From NCBI GenBank assembly GCA_910583835.1, contig CAJTYM010000001.1, positions 48,299-104,886 of the forward strand: 56,588 nucleotides of DNA, given 5' to 3'. The position numbers and the translations under genes were made by a program. The first letter of the stretch is position 1, and every line of letters starts with the position of its first letter. This DNA comes from an uncultured Lachnospiraceae bacterium (lineage in GTDB: Bacteria; Bacillota; Clostridia; Lachnospirales; Lachnospiraceae). Positions 42,722 through 52,234 of this stretch are shown here, one piece after another. The notes under the pieces were generated by a model. That model was not told the DNA's origin, did not search any database, and worked only from the letters and a program-made list of their open reading frames with translations.

Positions 42722-42994
42722 TTACAAGAACTTATAAAATAAAATTCCATAGACCAGCCCAAAGCCGCCAATCCCAAGGGTTCCGATTGTCAAAATATTT
42801 ACCGGGTTGACGCCGGCAGCCACAGAAATCCCTAAACGCTCAAGCAGGGCATTGACCACACAGATGCCCACCGTCCCTGCCGCACAGCGCAGGATAAACG
42901 CAGAAATCCAACTTGCTTTCTGCTTCATCACCCCCATCAGCAGCACAACTACACAGATACCTGCAATTGCCAGAATTCCATAATAATTTTCCAT
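42722..42994 (-). CDS. bofA: BofA-family (pro-sigma-K processing inhibitor) membrane protein
   Basis: A 90-aa protein with three hydrophobic segments; the conserved end GVNPVNILTIGTLGIGGFGL matches the BofA family, which in sporulating Firmicutes holds the SpoIVFB protease inactive. The start at 42994 has AGGAGGACAGGT upstream. In Bacillus bofA follows recR and yaaL. Here a YaaL-like DUF2508 gene is close but divergent, so the old neighbourhood is kept in altered form. Confidence 0.8.
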   Translation of the reverse strand: MENYYGILAIAGICVVVLLMGVMKQKASWISAFILRCAAGTVGICVVNALLERLGISVAAGVNPVNILTIGTLGIGGFGLVYGILFYKFL

Positions 42995-43125
42995 ACCTGT
43001 CCTCCTCAAAATACCCTTAACTCATATATATACTTTCTGGAAAAATTTATGACTTTTTTGTATAGAGTTGGAAGTTTCTGCTTATACTTTAAGTAACAGC
43101 AAATCAGAAAAGGAAAGGGATGCAT

Positions 43126-43380
43126 ATGTTTCAGACTGCAAAAAAAGAAAAACCTCAGACAACTGCTTACTCTTTACTTTTAGATGACATAGAAAAAGCC
43201 AGATATGATCTGGCTCTTGCCTATGATAATTTTGAAAATGCTATGGAACCGGACCTCATTGACTGCTGCATCTATCAGGTAAATGCGCTGCAGATGCGCT
43301 ACAAATTCCTGCTGACAAAGGCAAAGCAGTTCAATGAAAATTCCTACGCCAGAAACCCCCTGGAATTCTCTGAACCCTGA
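43126..43380 (+). CDS. DUF2508 (YaaL-like) protein
   Basis: An 84-aa helical protein with ARYDLALAYDNFENAMEPDL then CIYQVNALQMRYKFLLTKAK, the pattern of DUF2508/YaaL. AAAGGAAAGGG favours ATG 43126 over ATG 43120. It is divergent from bofA and its last 37 bp overlap the end of fliS on the other strand, an unusual tail-to-tail overlap. Function unknown. Confidence 0.75.
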   Translation: MFQTAKKEKPQTTAYSLLLDDIEKARYDLALAYDNFENAMEPDLIDCCIYQVNALQMRYKFLLTKAKQFNENSYARNPLEFSEP

Positions 43381-43820
43381 AGCGTTTCCGTCAGGCAGCC
43401 TTTCTGATAAGTCATGCCCGCCACAACCTGCTGCGTGTGCTCCATCAGGGGTTCTGACGTATCCTGATGTGACGCCTCTGCAAAAGCGTCATAGAGATTC
43501 TTCAGAACCCTCTTGGCATCCTCAAGGTTCTGGGATGTATTTTTACATATTGCCATGGAAAGCAGCTTGTTGACAAACTGGTATTCCGCAAAAAGGCTGC
43601 CTGCAATTTTGTAATTGAAATCCAAATCGTCCATCAGCCTGCAGACTACCTGCTGCGCATGGCTCACGGCGCTCTTAAAAGCCGGGTAATCCCCGGCTTC
43701 TTTCGCCTGGATTCCTTCATCAAGATAAGCAAACAATATATCATAGATAATTACTACCATTTCACCACGGTTGCAGCAGCTAAGCCTGCGGGTAAACTCC
43801 TGTTTCTTTTCCTGCGTCAT
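43344..43820 (-). CDS. fliS: Flagellar export chaperone FliS
   Basis: A 158-aa protein. MTQEKKQEFTRRLSCCNRGE and EMVVIIYDILFAYLDEGIQA resemble the helical FliS fold, and the LMDDLDFNYKIAGSLFAEYQ segment corresponds to the flagellin-binding helix. FliS binds the C-terminus of newly made flagellin and delivers it to the export gate. It lies 15 bp after the flagellin stop, in one operon. Slightly longer than typical (about 130 aa). Confidence 0.8.
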   Translation of the reverse strand: MTQEKKQEFTRRLSCCNRGEMVVIIYDILFAYLDEGIQAKEAGDYPAFKSAVSHAQQVVCRLMDDLDFNYKIAGSLFAEYQFVNKLLSMAICKNTSQNLEDAKRVLKNLYDAFAEASHQDTSEPLMEHTQQVVAGMTYQKGCLTETLQGSENSRGFLA

Positions 43821-43835
43821 CGATTCCTCCTATAT

Positions 43836-45284
43836 TTACTGCAGAAGCTGCAGCACCTGCTGCGGAAGGTCATTGGCCTGGGCAAGCACGGAAGTTGCCG
43901 CCTGTGTCAAAATATTGTCCTTGGTGTACTCTGTCATCTCCTCTGCCATATCCACGTCTTCAATTCTGGAGAGGGCCTGGGTCATATTCTCCTCTGTCTG
44001 GTCCAGGCTGTTCACCGTATACTCCAGGCGGTTCTGGTAAGCGCCAATGCTGGAACGCGTCTCACTGACTTTGGCAATTGCCCCATCAAAACTTGTAATT
44101 GCTTTGTCCGCGCCGGTAACCGTACAGACATTTACTTTATCAATGTACAAGGTCTTAGAAGAGATTTCCGGAATCCGCACATCCATCGTCTGATTCTCAT
44201 TGGCGCCAATCTGAAGCGTCATGGGACCTAAATCTGCAACCTCTAAATTAACCTCTCCTAGGGTTCCCGGGTCAACCTCAAATTTCATCTCAAAACCGCT
44301 GCGGTCTGTAATTGTTACAAAATTGCCATCCGTAAGGATTGTCGCCTGTGTGCCAAATCCCACATCATTGTCAGAAATATTGATTTCAACATCCTTGCCG
44401 TTGGTGGAAGTGTCCGTGCCAATCCCCAAAAATGCTGCCAAATCAGGATTGTCGCATTTTATGCTCAGCTCAGCGCTGTTTCCATACTCATTAGAGACAA
44501 ATACAAGATTTCCTCCGTCTGCCACATTACCGGGAATGTAGCCGGCATCCTCGGGCTTACCGCCCTTGTCTGCCAAATCCTTTACCACCAGCAGATTCAC
44601 CTCTCCGCGCTCTGCCGTATCGCGCAGTTTGTTATAAACCTGTTCAAACGTCTCTCCCTCTTTAATCTCTACCTCCGCGCCATTGATGACAACCTTTCCT
44701 GTCGCACCAGCCGGAACTACGTCTGCCGCTGCCAGAGGGACCCCGCCCTCGGTCACTGCATGTTCCGCATCCGCTGTAACCTCTACAGTATACAAATTGG
44801 GAATAACGCTGTCAGAGATATCTATCCGCTTAATGCCACGGTTATCGGGATATACACGCTGCTCCAACGTACCGTCCAGCAAATTCTTCGTATTAAATTC
44901 CGTATCTCTGGATACACGGTCAATTTCCTCACGTAAAGAACTGATTTCCAGCTGAATAGCCTCTAGGTCATCCGGCGTGTTCGTCCCATTTGCCGCCTGA
45001 ACCGAAAGTTCCCTCATCCTCTGAAGCATCTCATGTACTTCACTTAAGGCTCCATCTGCCGTCTCCAACACAGAGATTCCGTCCGAGGAATTCCTGGATG
45101 CCTGATCCAGTCCTTTTATCTGGGTTTTCATCTTACTGGCAATTGCCATCCCCGCCGCATCATCGGCCGCACGGTTAATCCTTAAACCTGTGGATAGACG
45201 TTCAATAGATTTTGACAAACTGTTCTCGGACTGCAGCAGCCTCTTGTTGGCAACCAGCGCTGACATATTGTGATTAATTTTCAT
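43836..45284 (-). CDS. fliC: Flagellin
   Basis: A 482-aa flagellin. The conserved N-terminal D0/D1 region reads MKINHNMSALVANKRLLQSE and continues with LSTGLRINRAADDAAGMAIA; the C-terminal D0 ends SVLAQANDLPQQVLQLLQ. The central domain (about residues 150-370) is acidic and variable and is expected to be exposed on the filament. AGAGAGGTATTTAATT precedes the ATG. Transcribed after the 1038-aa gene, 28 bp downstream, and followed by fliS. Confidence 0.97.
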   Translation of the reverse strand: MKINHNMSALVANKRLLQSENSLSKSIERLSTGLRINRAADDAAGMAIASKMKTQIKGLDQASRNSSDGISVLETADGALSEVHEMLQRMRELSVQAANGTNTPDDLEAIQLEISSLREEIDRVSRDTEFNTKNLLDGTLEQRVYPDNRGIKRIDISDSVIPNLYTVEVTADAEHAVTEGGVPLAAADVVPAGATGKVVINGAEVEIKEGETFEQVYNKLRDTAERGEVNLLVVKDLADKGGKPEDAGYIPGNVADGGNLVFVSNEYGNSAELSIKCDNPDLAAFLGIGTDTSTNGKDVEINISDNDVGFGTQATILTDGNFVTITDRSGFEMKFEVDPGTLGEVNLEVADLGPMTLQIGANENQTMDVRIPEISSKTLYIDKVNVCTVTGADKAITSFDGAIAKVSETRSSIGAYQNRLEYTVNSLDQTEENMTQALSRIEDVDMAEEMTEYTKDNILTQAATSVLAQANDLPQQVLQLLQ

Positions 45285-45312
45285 AATTAAATACCTCTCT
45301 TCTGATATAATT

Positions 45313-48300
45313 CTAAGATATCCTCTGTCCCATCTGCTTCATTCCCTCTAAAAATCCTTTGGCTATGCCATAAAGTGTTTGGGTCTGAACCCGGTAAGAT
45401 TGCGATTCCGTATCCAGATTGGCAGTATTGCCAGTCTTCCCTCCTGCAAAACGGTTCAAATCCAGTTCTTCACTGTAAGCAAAATCCAGCGTCTGGGATT
45501 TCCCAGCCTGCAGACCAAACTGCTCTGCCAAATTGTCTTGCTGGTTCTTAAGTTCCTCTATCGTCCTGTCGGAATCGGAGACAACATATCCCTTTACGGA
45601 ATCTTCCTGCACCTGGAACCTTGCTGCCACCTTGCCAAGCTTGGGCGTCTCAAAAAGCACATCGACCCTGCCGCGCTCTTCTTTCCCACGGACTATCTTA
45701 AGCTGCACATTTGTCAGCTCGTCTCCGACTAATACCGGAATGGCATAATGCTCATCTTTCGCCATCCGTGTGCCAAGGGCAATCTGCTGGCGCCAAAGCC
45801 GCATATCCCGCAAATCAACACTCGTAACGCCCTCAGAATCCTCCATGGTCCTCATGACGTTCTCCGCCGCATCGGCAAGCTCCTGCTGTGCCTTGGCCAA
45901 ATCTTCCGGTTCGCCCAAAGCTTCCCCGAACTTCTCAATAATCGCCTCTTTGGCCTCCTCCAAATCTGGAGCATCCGGCTTATTCTCCCGCTCAAACAAA
46001 GTCTTAAAAATCCCTCCCCGGGGATTTAACAGCTGGTTTGCTGCCAAAATGTTATAAGCCGTAACCGGCATATCATGTCCCGCAAGAATCTGCAGGACCT
46101 GTGCCTCCGCCTGTTTAGCCTGGGAAAATTCAGCAAGCTGCTCCTGATAATACGCTTCCTCTGCCGCCTCGTCAACCGGCGCATCCCGAAGCTGCCACAG
46201 CAGCTCCTCCGGCGTCATATCCTGCACAGAACCTTGCAATTGCTGCATTCCTTCCGGCGTTGCATACCTGAAAGCTTCTTTTGCACAGTCTGTCTGGTAC
46301 GCCGCCTCAATCTGCTCCGTGATGCTCAGACCTTGCGTGTTCAGGCTCTCAATCTCTCCAAAATTATTATCCACAGACACATCTATGCCGGAATTGTGGT
46401 TCGTCCGCACTGCTGTCAGCAAATTCTTCATGGAAAATTCCGCTCCCTGCTGCATCAATGCGCCAATCACTGCTCCATCCGTCTTATCAATCTGATTGAG
46501 CATCCTATATATTCCTATGTAGCTGTCCCTCTCCTGCTGCGTAATCTCCTGATGCCGTTCCAATTTCCATAAATATTTACTGAATTTATCTTCATCGCCT
46601 GCGTTCAGCTTATTCTTGATTTCTTCCGCTTTGGCGTTTAATTCCTCGACATTCATTTCCAGAGGGTTAACCCCTTCACGAATCATTTCCATCACCACGG
46701 ATGGGGACAGGTTCTGGAACAGATTCTGCACCTTCTGGTCTGCCGCTTTCATCTGCATGATGGATTCCGGGTTAATCGCCATCTCATTATAAGCCAGTAT
46801 CCGTACTGCCCGCCGGTTTGCTTCTGAGACTTCCAAATCAAGGTCATCAAGAATATCATCCACGTTCTGGAACGCCTTGCTTATGGAATCTCCCAAATCT
46901 GCCCGCGGAGCAGTCCAAAGTGTCTCATACGCTTCCCCAGCACGCTCCATCTGCGTCTGTTTGGAGACACCTGCTTCATGAATGGCATTGATGGTATCTT
47001 CCGCTGTCTTAACATTGCCCAGGATATAGGCAGGAACACCTTTCATCTGCTGGGCCTTCTCTATGGTATTGGCAAATATGCTGGTATTTTCCTGAGTGGG
47101 CTCTATGCCATTTTGGCTGAGCAAGCTGGAATAATAGGCATTCTCCTGCTCTTTCAGCTGCTGCACCAGTTCTTCTAACGGCTTTGTCTCAATGGAAATC
47201 CCCTGTCTCAGCAGCGCATAGCTGGCCTGTGCCGTCATGACGAGACGTATCTCCTCCAACTGACGCCTGGCTTTGAGGAAAGCCAAATCCTCCTTGGCAT
47301 ATTCCGGAATCTCTGCCGTCTCAGCACCCTGCCCCCGGCTCTGGCTGGCTGTCTGCGCATCCTGCTGCTCACGATAATTCGCAGCTGCAGCAAGATTCTC
47401 TATGGTAAGGGGCATTCCCTTCTCCACTACGCTCCAGACATCAGCATCCTCAGCCTGCTCAATGGTCTGTGCTGCTTGCTGGGCACGCTCTGCATTGCTG
47501 TAGCCATCCACAATCACTGCATCCTTAGGACGTCCGCCCTCTGCAATTGCCTGCATGGCCGCGTTCATGACCTGGTCCATATCCGGGGGAAACTGCGCTT
47601 CCTTCAAATCTATTACATAGTTCAGATTGTCCGCCGTCAGGAGAATCTGATTCTCCATCATCCACTGGCTGACAGAGAGCGTTGTATCATCCACAGACAA
47701 TCCTGCCTGTTTGATTACCTGGCAAATCTGTTCTTTGAGCCCTTCATCAAGCGTAATGCCCACCTCCTGGCCCGGCATTGTCCCGCTGCTGTGCTGCGCC
47801 TTATAAAGATTCTCAACCGTTGGTTCAAGTTCATTGTCCAACATATATTTGACTGCTTCATCGCTGCAGGAAGTAAGGTCTGCCGCCTGCTTCAAGGTCT
47901 CCTGAATGTCTGTGACATTTTCCTCGGTGGCGGGCAGATTAGCCTCTTCCATTGCCGATTCTATCTGTCTTGCCGCTGCAACGCTCCCTGTCACCGCCTC
48001 TAACATCTCACTGTCCGGCATATCCCCAAACACGCTGATGTCCACGCCAGCTTTGGCAAGCTCCATCTTAATCTTATCCATCTCGGTTACGACTGTCTCA
48101 ATCTCCGTATCGTTGAGGGAATAACCATCCTCTTCCATTTCCCCGCAATCTGCAGGCGTTGCCGTATTCGCCACCACCTGCATTTTTTTCTGCAGAAGCT
48201 GTGCTTCCATATTTTCCGCCTCCTGGCGTATCTCGTCTAACTGGGATTCCCCTGTTATATGGGGAACTTCTACCGTCGTCTGCTGGATAGACCTTATCTC

Positions 48301-48429
48301 CCCGGAACTTTTGTCAACCTGCTGCGTAGTGGTCTCCTGAACGGCAACGTCCACGTTCCCTTTGATTTCCACTCTGCTATTGGTCCTTGCCACTTCCGCT
48401 ATATTGCTGTTATCTACTCTTATGTTCAT
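45313..48429 (-). CDS. Large flagellar-locus protein, FliK-like C-terminus (DUF6240-like)
   Basis: A 1038-aa protein made mainly of repeated helical segments of the form 'LPATEENVTDIQETLKQA' or 'PLTIENLAAAANYREQQ', suggesting internal duplications. The final 150 residues are strand-rich (RVDVLFETPKLGKVAARFQV) and resemble the hook-length-control (FliK) C-terminal fold. Lachnospiraceae flagellar loci commonly contain long proteins of this kind; I place it near DUF6240 without certainty. GAGGCGCG precedes the ATG, and a candidate sigma-28 promoter lies 40-65 bp upstream, linking it to flagellin expression. Confidence 0.7.
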   Translation of the reverse strand: MNIRVDNSNIAEVARTNSRVEIKGNVDVAVQETTTQQVDKSSGEIRSIQQTTVEVPHITGESQLDEIRQEAENMEAQLLQKKMQVVANTATPADCGEMEEDGYSLNDTEIETVVTEMDKIKMELAKAGVDISVFGDMPDSEMLEAVTGSVAAARQIESAMEEANLPATEENVTDIQETLKQAADLTSCSDEAVKYMLDNELEPTVENLYKAQHSSGTMPGQEVGITLDEGLKEQICQVIKQAGLSVDDTTLSVSQWMMENQILLTADNLNYVIDLKEAQFPPDMDQVMNAAMQAIAEGGRPKDAVIVDGYSNAERAQQAAQTIEQAEDADVWSVVEKGMPLTIENLAAAANYREQQDAQTASQSRGQGAETAEIPEYAKEDLAFLKARRQLEEIRLVMTAQASYALLRQGISIETKPLEELVQQLKEQENAYYSSLLSQNGIEPTQENTSIFANTIEKAQQMKGVPAYILGNVKTAEDTINAIHEAGVSKQTQMERAGEAYETLWTAPRADLGDSISKAFQNVDDILDDLDLEVSEANRRAVRILAYNEMAINPESIMQMKAADQKVQNLFQNLSPSVVMEMIREGVNPLEMNVEELNAKAEEIKNKLNAGDEDKFSKYLWKLERHQEITQQERDSYIGIYRMLNQIDKTDGAVIGALMQQGAEFSMKNLLTAVRTNHNSGIDVSVDNNFGEIESLNTQGLSITEQIEAAYQTDCAKEAFRYATPEGMQQLQGSVQDMTPEELLWQLRDAPVDEAAEEAYYQEQLAEFSQAKQAEAQVLQILAGHDMPVTAYNILAANQLLNPRGGIFKTLFERENKPDAPDLEEAKEAIIEKFGEALGEPEDLAKAQQELADAAENVMRTMEDSEGVTSVDLRDMRLWRQQIALGTRMAKDEHYAIPVLVGDELTNVQLKIVRGKEERGRVDVLFETPKLGKVAARFQVQEDSVKGYVVSDSDRTIEELKNQQDNLAEQFGLQAGKSQTLDFAYSEELDLNRFAGGKTGNTANLDTESQSYRVQTQTLYGIAKGFLEGMKQMGQRIS

Positions 48430-48467
48430 ATCCGCGCCTCATTAATCCTTATTTTCAACTAATAAGT

Positions 48468-48494
48468 ATTTCGGTAATACTTTGGGAAAACTTA
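48468..48494 (-). promoter_or_regulatory. Candidate sigma-28 (SigD) promoter
   Basis: Minus strand TAAG (48491-48494), about 15 bases, then ACCGAAAT (48468-48475), against the SigD consensus TAAA and GCCGATAT. The start codon at 48429 is about 30-40 bp downstream. It would drive the 1038-aa gene, flagellin and fliS. Confidence 0.5.
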
Positions 48495-48517
48495 AGGATT
48501 TATTTTTCATGCATACA

Positions 48518-51058
48518 TCACTTTATATAACCCAGAAAGACATTGCCTGCCCCGCTAAAGAAAGTATCGCTGTCCTGCAGCCCCATCTTCTTTGCCGTGT
48601 TCTCGTCTGGCTGGTAGAGAATCGTGTTGTGTTCATCATAGCCAACGATGAGCACTGCCTCATCGTTCAGCATCGCAAGCACCGGATTTCCAAGATTTAC
48701 ATAGTACAGTACCTGGCTGACGCTGCAGCCGGAGAGGTCAACCACGTCACAACCCATCAGAGCCTCCGTAAGAATCTGCCTGGGCGTCTCGCCTTTGGCA
48801 ATCAAATCTTCCACATCGATGCTGCTCTCCTCCTCCTGAAGAAGGTATGTCAGGCAGCGCACCACAGAATTCCCGCTGAGTTCCATCCCCTCCAGTGTCC
48901 CCGGGCCTATCATGGACTGGCTGGGTTTCCTGCCCCTGCGCCAGATATATTTCTGCTTGCCGTCAATGACAACGCCCGCATTTTCGTCCGCACAGAGAAT
49001 GGCATCCCTCACCGAGGGAGTAGACATCAAAATCTTACCTGCACTGTACACATAATAATCCTTACGGTCTTTATTGCCCTCCAACTCCACGGTCCTCTGT
49101 TCCTCAACGACAACCTCCTTGGGCGCTTTGACCTGGACCTTCTTTATTCCCTCTGCCTCTTCCTCCGCAAACACCAGCTCTACCTGCGTCTGCTTCTTTT
49201 CCGTAACAATTGTGTCCACCGTAACCAGACGTGAAGATTCCAGCTGCTGGTTTTTGATGGTATCCTGGTCTGTCGGAATGAACCCGGTCTCTGAGCGCAG
49301 TTCCCTGTCCAGAAAAATCGTGTCCTGTTCCACATATGCGTTGGATATATAGTAACCGTCCTTCTGATACTCTTTGACTACCTGAGACCTGTCATCGACA
49401 ATCGTCACCTTGTACATAAGAAAGCGGGTATTTCCTGCGCTGTCTGCCATCACCTCCGCCTCCTTTGCTGAACCATAGACAAAATCGCTCTCCACAAAGC
49501 CAATCGGTCTGAGATACTCTCCCCCGCTTCCCTCTATCGTACGAATCCTCTCATCCTCCAAATCCATAATCTTTACCGTCTCTGCATGTTCGTTGTCTTG
49601 TGAATCCAGCCATGCAATATAACGGCCATTCTCCGATGCCACATAGCTTCCGGGCTGCATATCACGGATTACTGTCTCTGCCTGACAGTCTGCCAGATTT
49701 ATGCGGTACAGCTGCCCATCTGCCAGAATATAAAATATATTTCTGTCACTGATATAGAAAACCTCTCCCCAATTTGCTTTGAGCATTTCATAGGAACAGT
49801 CAGCCGGCATAAACAACGACTCCTCCACTGTATTTCCTACGCTGTCATAATGGAATACGCTGATTCCGGTCATTCCCTCGTGGCTTCCTCGATTCATATA
49901 GCCATATACCGCAAAATCCATGCTGCCGCTCTCGTCCATACGCATAATGCGTATATCATGCTGCCCATTATTTTCCCTGTCAGAAATCCCTTCCGCGCTG
50001 CGGAAGCTGAAAATGCGGAAAAGTTCATGGCTGTCACTGTTATAGCTCCACAGTTCCCCCTCCTGGACGAATGCGACAACCGTCCCTTTTTCATTCGTCA
50101 TGTAATCCACGTTCTCCGGGCGGATTCCCAAGAGCAGTTTATTTTTATTGACGGTATGGTTCTCACCACGGAAAATCTGATTCATGTCCCTCTCATAATT
50201 CAGCAGTGACATACGTCCAATCGCGCTGTTATAGCGCACACGGTAATATTCCTCCACGGTATAATACTCCACGCCCCCGCCGTCTCCTGTTGCCGTCATG
50301 ATATAGCGCAGCGTAACCGTATTATAAGAACTTCCCAATTCCTTCACCGAGGCTACCGGCTGCTCCAAACGTTCACCGGTAAATTCTGCCCAGCTCACCT
50401 GTGCCAGGCTGGAATTGATTGTCACTTTCTGCAAGGTACTGTTGTCCCCCTGGCTGTTTGGCTCCAAATAAAGCGCAAGATTCCCCGCCTGCTGCTTGTC
50501 TAAAGACTGCTCATGGAAGCTCATGACAAGGTCCAGCGTTTCATCCACATAATAATCCTCTTCACGTATAATCCTGGTATAGTAATATATGGGCGCACCA
50601 TCGCTGTTGACGGTAAGCTCAAGCATATATTCTGTGCCCTGCTCCAAAATATTTTCAAACTGCAGTTCCACGCGGATTTCCCCATCTTTTTGGGAAAAAC
50701 TGCCAATCTCCCCATCTTCTACTAATCTCTGCATGTCCATGGAACGCACTTCAAAGGAAATATTCTCAATATGGCTCTGATAAGCTTTGACCACCACCGG
50801 AAGCGTCAAATCCTCCCTCAGCGGCGTAACCGTGTCACGCATCGCGGTAGCGTCCATCTGGGAACTGTAGCCGTAGAGCTGGTTGATTTTGACATCATCC
50901 CGCATGAAATAAATCACCGGAAGCGTCACGGATGCCATTTCCGATTTCAAATCCATCTCGCTCTGTCTGTCCCTCTCTCCCATTACCGCTACCGTCAAAC
51001 AAAAAACGAGAAATAATACCACGATTTTAATTATGCCTTTACGCATCCTGCTTATCAT
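48518..51058 (-). CDS. Membrane-anchored large protein with C39-like C-terminal domain
   Basis: An 846-aa protein with one N-terminal membrane helix (IIKIVVLFLVFCLTVAVMG), so it is predicted to lie outside the membrane. The middle is strand-rich with propeller-like phrases (SENGRYIAWLDSQDNEHAET). The C-terminal 200 residues (SVVRCLTYLLQEEE, later NLGNPVLAMLNDEAVLIVGY and NTILYQP) resemble the papain-like C39 peptidase fold, with Cys present but the His replaced by Glu/Ala in the 'NDEAVLIVGYD' strand, so it may be an inactive relative. Start 51058 has AGAGG upstream; 51046 is an alternative. Overlaps the methyltransferase stop by 20 bp. Confidence 0.7.
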   Translation of the reverse strand: MISRMRKGIIKIVVLFLVFCLTVAVMGERDRQSEMDLKSEMASVTLPVIYFMRDDVKINQLYGYSSQMDATAMRDTVTPLREDLTLPVVVKAYQSHIENISFEVRSMDMQRLVEDGEIGSFSQKDGEIRVELQFENILEQGTEYMLELTVNSDGAPIYYYTRIIREEDYYVDETLDLVMSFHEQSLDKQQAGNLALYLEPNSQGDNSTLQKVTINSSLAQVSWAEFTGERLEQPVASVKELGSSYNTVTLRYIMTATGDGGGVEYYTVEEYYRVRYNSAIGRMSLLNYERDMNQIFRGENHTVNKNKLLLGIRPENVDYMTNEKGTVVAFVQEGELWSYNSDSHELFRIFSFRSAEGISDRENNGQHDIRIMRMDESGSMDFAVYGYMNRGSHEGMTGISVFHYDSVGNTVEESLFMPADCSYEMLKANWGEVFYISDRNIFYILADGQLYRINLADCQAETVIRDMQPGSYVASENGRYIAWLDSQDNEHAETVKIMDLEDERIRTIEGSGGEYLRPIGFVESDFVYGSAKEAEVMADSAGNTRFLMYKVTIVDDRSQVVKEYQKDGYYISNAYVEQDTIFLDRELRSETGFIPTDQDTIKNQQLESSRLVTVDTIVTEKKQTQVELVFAEEEAEGIKKVQVKAPKEVVVEEQRTVELEGNKDRKDYYVYSAGKILMSTPSVRDAILCADENAGVVIDGKQKYIWRRGRKPSQSMIGPGTLEGMELSGNSVVRCLTYLLQEEESSIDVEDLIAKGETPRQILTEALMGCDVVDLSGCSVSQVLYYVNLGNPVLAMLNDEAVLIVGYDEHNTILYQPDENTAKKMGLQDSDTFFSGAGNVFLGYIK

Positions 51059-52199
51059 CCTTTCCTCTGTCCTGTAACGCTGCCAACGTGGGCTGCACAT
51101 GTAAAAACTCCATAAGCCTGCGATAATCGCCGCTGTCCTTGGCTTTGCCCTTTTTTACGGCACGAATCAATATATTTTTCGGCGTATGTTCCATATCAAT
51201 AAATTCCAACACCTGTACCTGATAACCTTTGCTTTCCAAAATCTGCGCGCGCAGCGCATCTGTGAACAAAGCCGCCATCCGCTCCTTAATCAGCCCATAA
51301 GAAAATGCCGGCGCCAGTACCTCATTTTCAATCTGTCCATTCAGTTCATGCTGGCAGCAAGGTACCGACAAGATGACTTTCGCCCCCCAGCGGATTGCCT
51401 TGTCCAATGCATAATCCGTTGCTGTATCGCAGGCATGGAGCGTTACCACCATGTCCACCTGCTCCATCCCCTGGTACGAAGCGATATCCCCCACGCAAAA
51501 ATCCAGACCCGTATAGCCATACTGCCCTGCCAGCGTCCGGCAATGCTCAATTACATCTTCCTTCAGGTCAAGACCAATAATATGCACCTGATAGCCCTTT
51601 AATTCCTTCAGGTAATGGTACATGGCAAATGTCAGGTATGACTTTCCGCAGCCAAAATCCACAATCCTCACTTCCCGGTCCTGTGGGAGCTGCGGCAGGA
51701 TATCTTCAATGAATTCCAGAAAACGGTTAATTTGGCGGAATTTGTCATATTTTGCATGCACAATCTTCCCCTCTTGGGTCTGTATGCCCAGGTCCATGAG
51801 GAATCCTACCTTGCGTTCCGGCTGCAAAATATATTTTTTCTTTCTATTATGGGATAAATCGGGTTTTTTTACACAGCAGGCTGCCTTTTTCTCTTTGATG
51901 CCAATTTTCCCTTTCTTGCTGATAAGCACGGTAGCCTGTCCTGCCTCGGAAAAAATCTCAAGCTGCCGGTAGCTTTCCGTCCATCTGACAACCTCCTCCA
52001 CAGCCTCCTGCCGGTTAAAATTCCTGTGGAACACTTTCTTATCCTGCTGTATGCTCGCCTGAAATACCAGCTTCCCTCCCAGCAGCACCGGGCGGAGGCT
52101 GATTTTTGCAGCCTCCGTCTTGCTTCTGGGATTACTGATGGTAAGCCGTACCAATTCCTCATCCAGATACTTATATAAGACTTCCCTTAATTCTTCCAT
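51039..52199 (-). CDS. SAM-dependent methyltransferase
   Basis: A 386-aa protein with a class I methyltransferase domain: motif I VDFGCGKSYLTFAMYHYL near residue 180, motif II IIGLDLKEDVIEHC, and VVTLHACDTATDYAL near 255 as motif IV, then LSVPCCQHELN. The N-terminal 150 residues are a separate basic domain (KKYILQPERKVGFL). The arrangement resembles bacterial and METTL25-like methyltransferases of RNA or protein. Start 52199 follows GAAAGG at proper spacing; the longer frame to 52253 lies in the preceding gene and lacks a signal. Confidence 0.85.
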   Translation of the reverse strand: MEELREVLYKYLDEELVRLTISNPRSKTEAAKISLRPVLLGGKLVFQASIQQDKKVFHRNFNRQEAVEEVVRWTESYRQLEIFSEAGQATVLISKKGKIGIKEKKAACCVKKPDLSHNRKKKYILQPERKVGFLMDLGIQTQEGKIVHAKYDKFRQINRFLEFIEDILPQLPQDREVRIVDFGCGKSYLTFAMYHYLKELKGYQVHIIGLDLKEDVIEHCRTLAGQYGYTGLDFCVGDIASYQGMEQVDMVVTLHACDTATDYALDKAIRWGAKVILSVPCCQHELNGQIENEVLAPAFSYGLIKERMAALFTDALRAQILESKGYQVQVLEFIDMEHTPKNILIRAVKKGKAKDSGDYRRLMEFLHVQPTLAALQDRGKDDKQDA

Positions 52200-52234
52200 C
52201 GTAAACCTTTCATTTCCATCTATATCTCTCAAGT

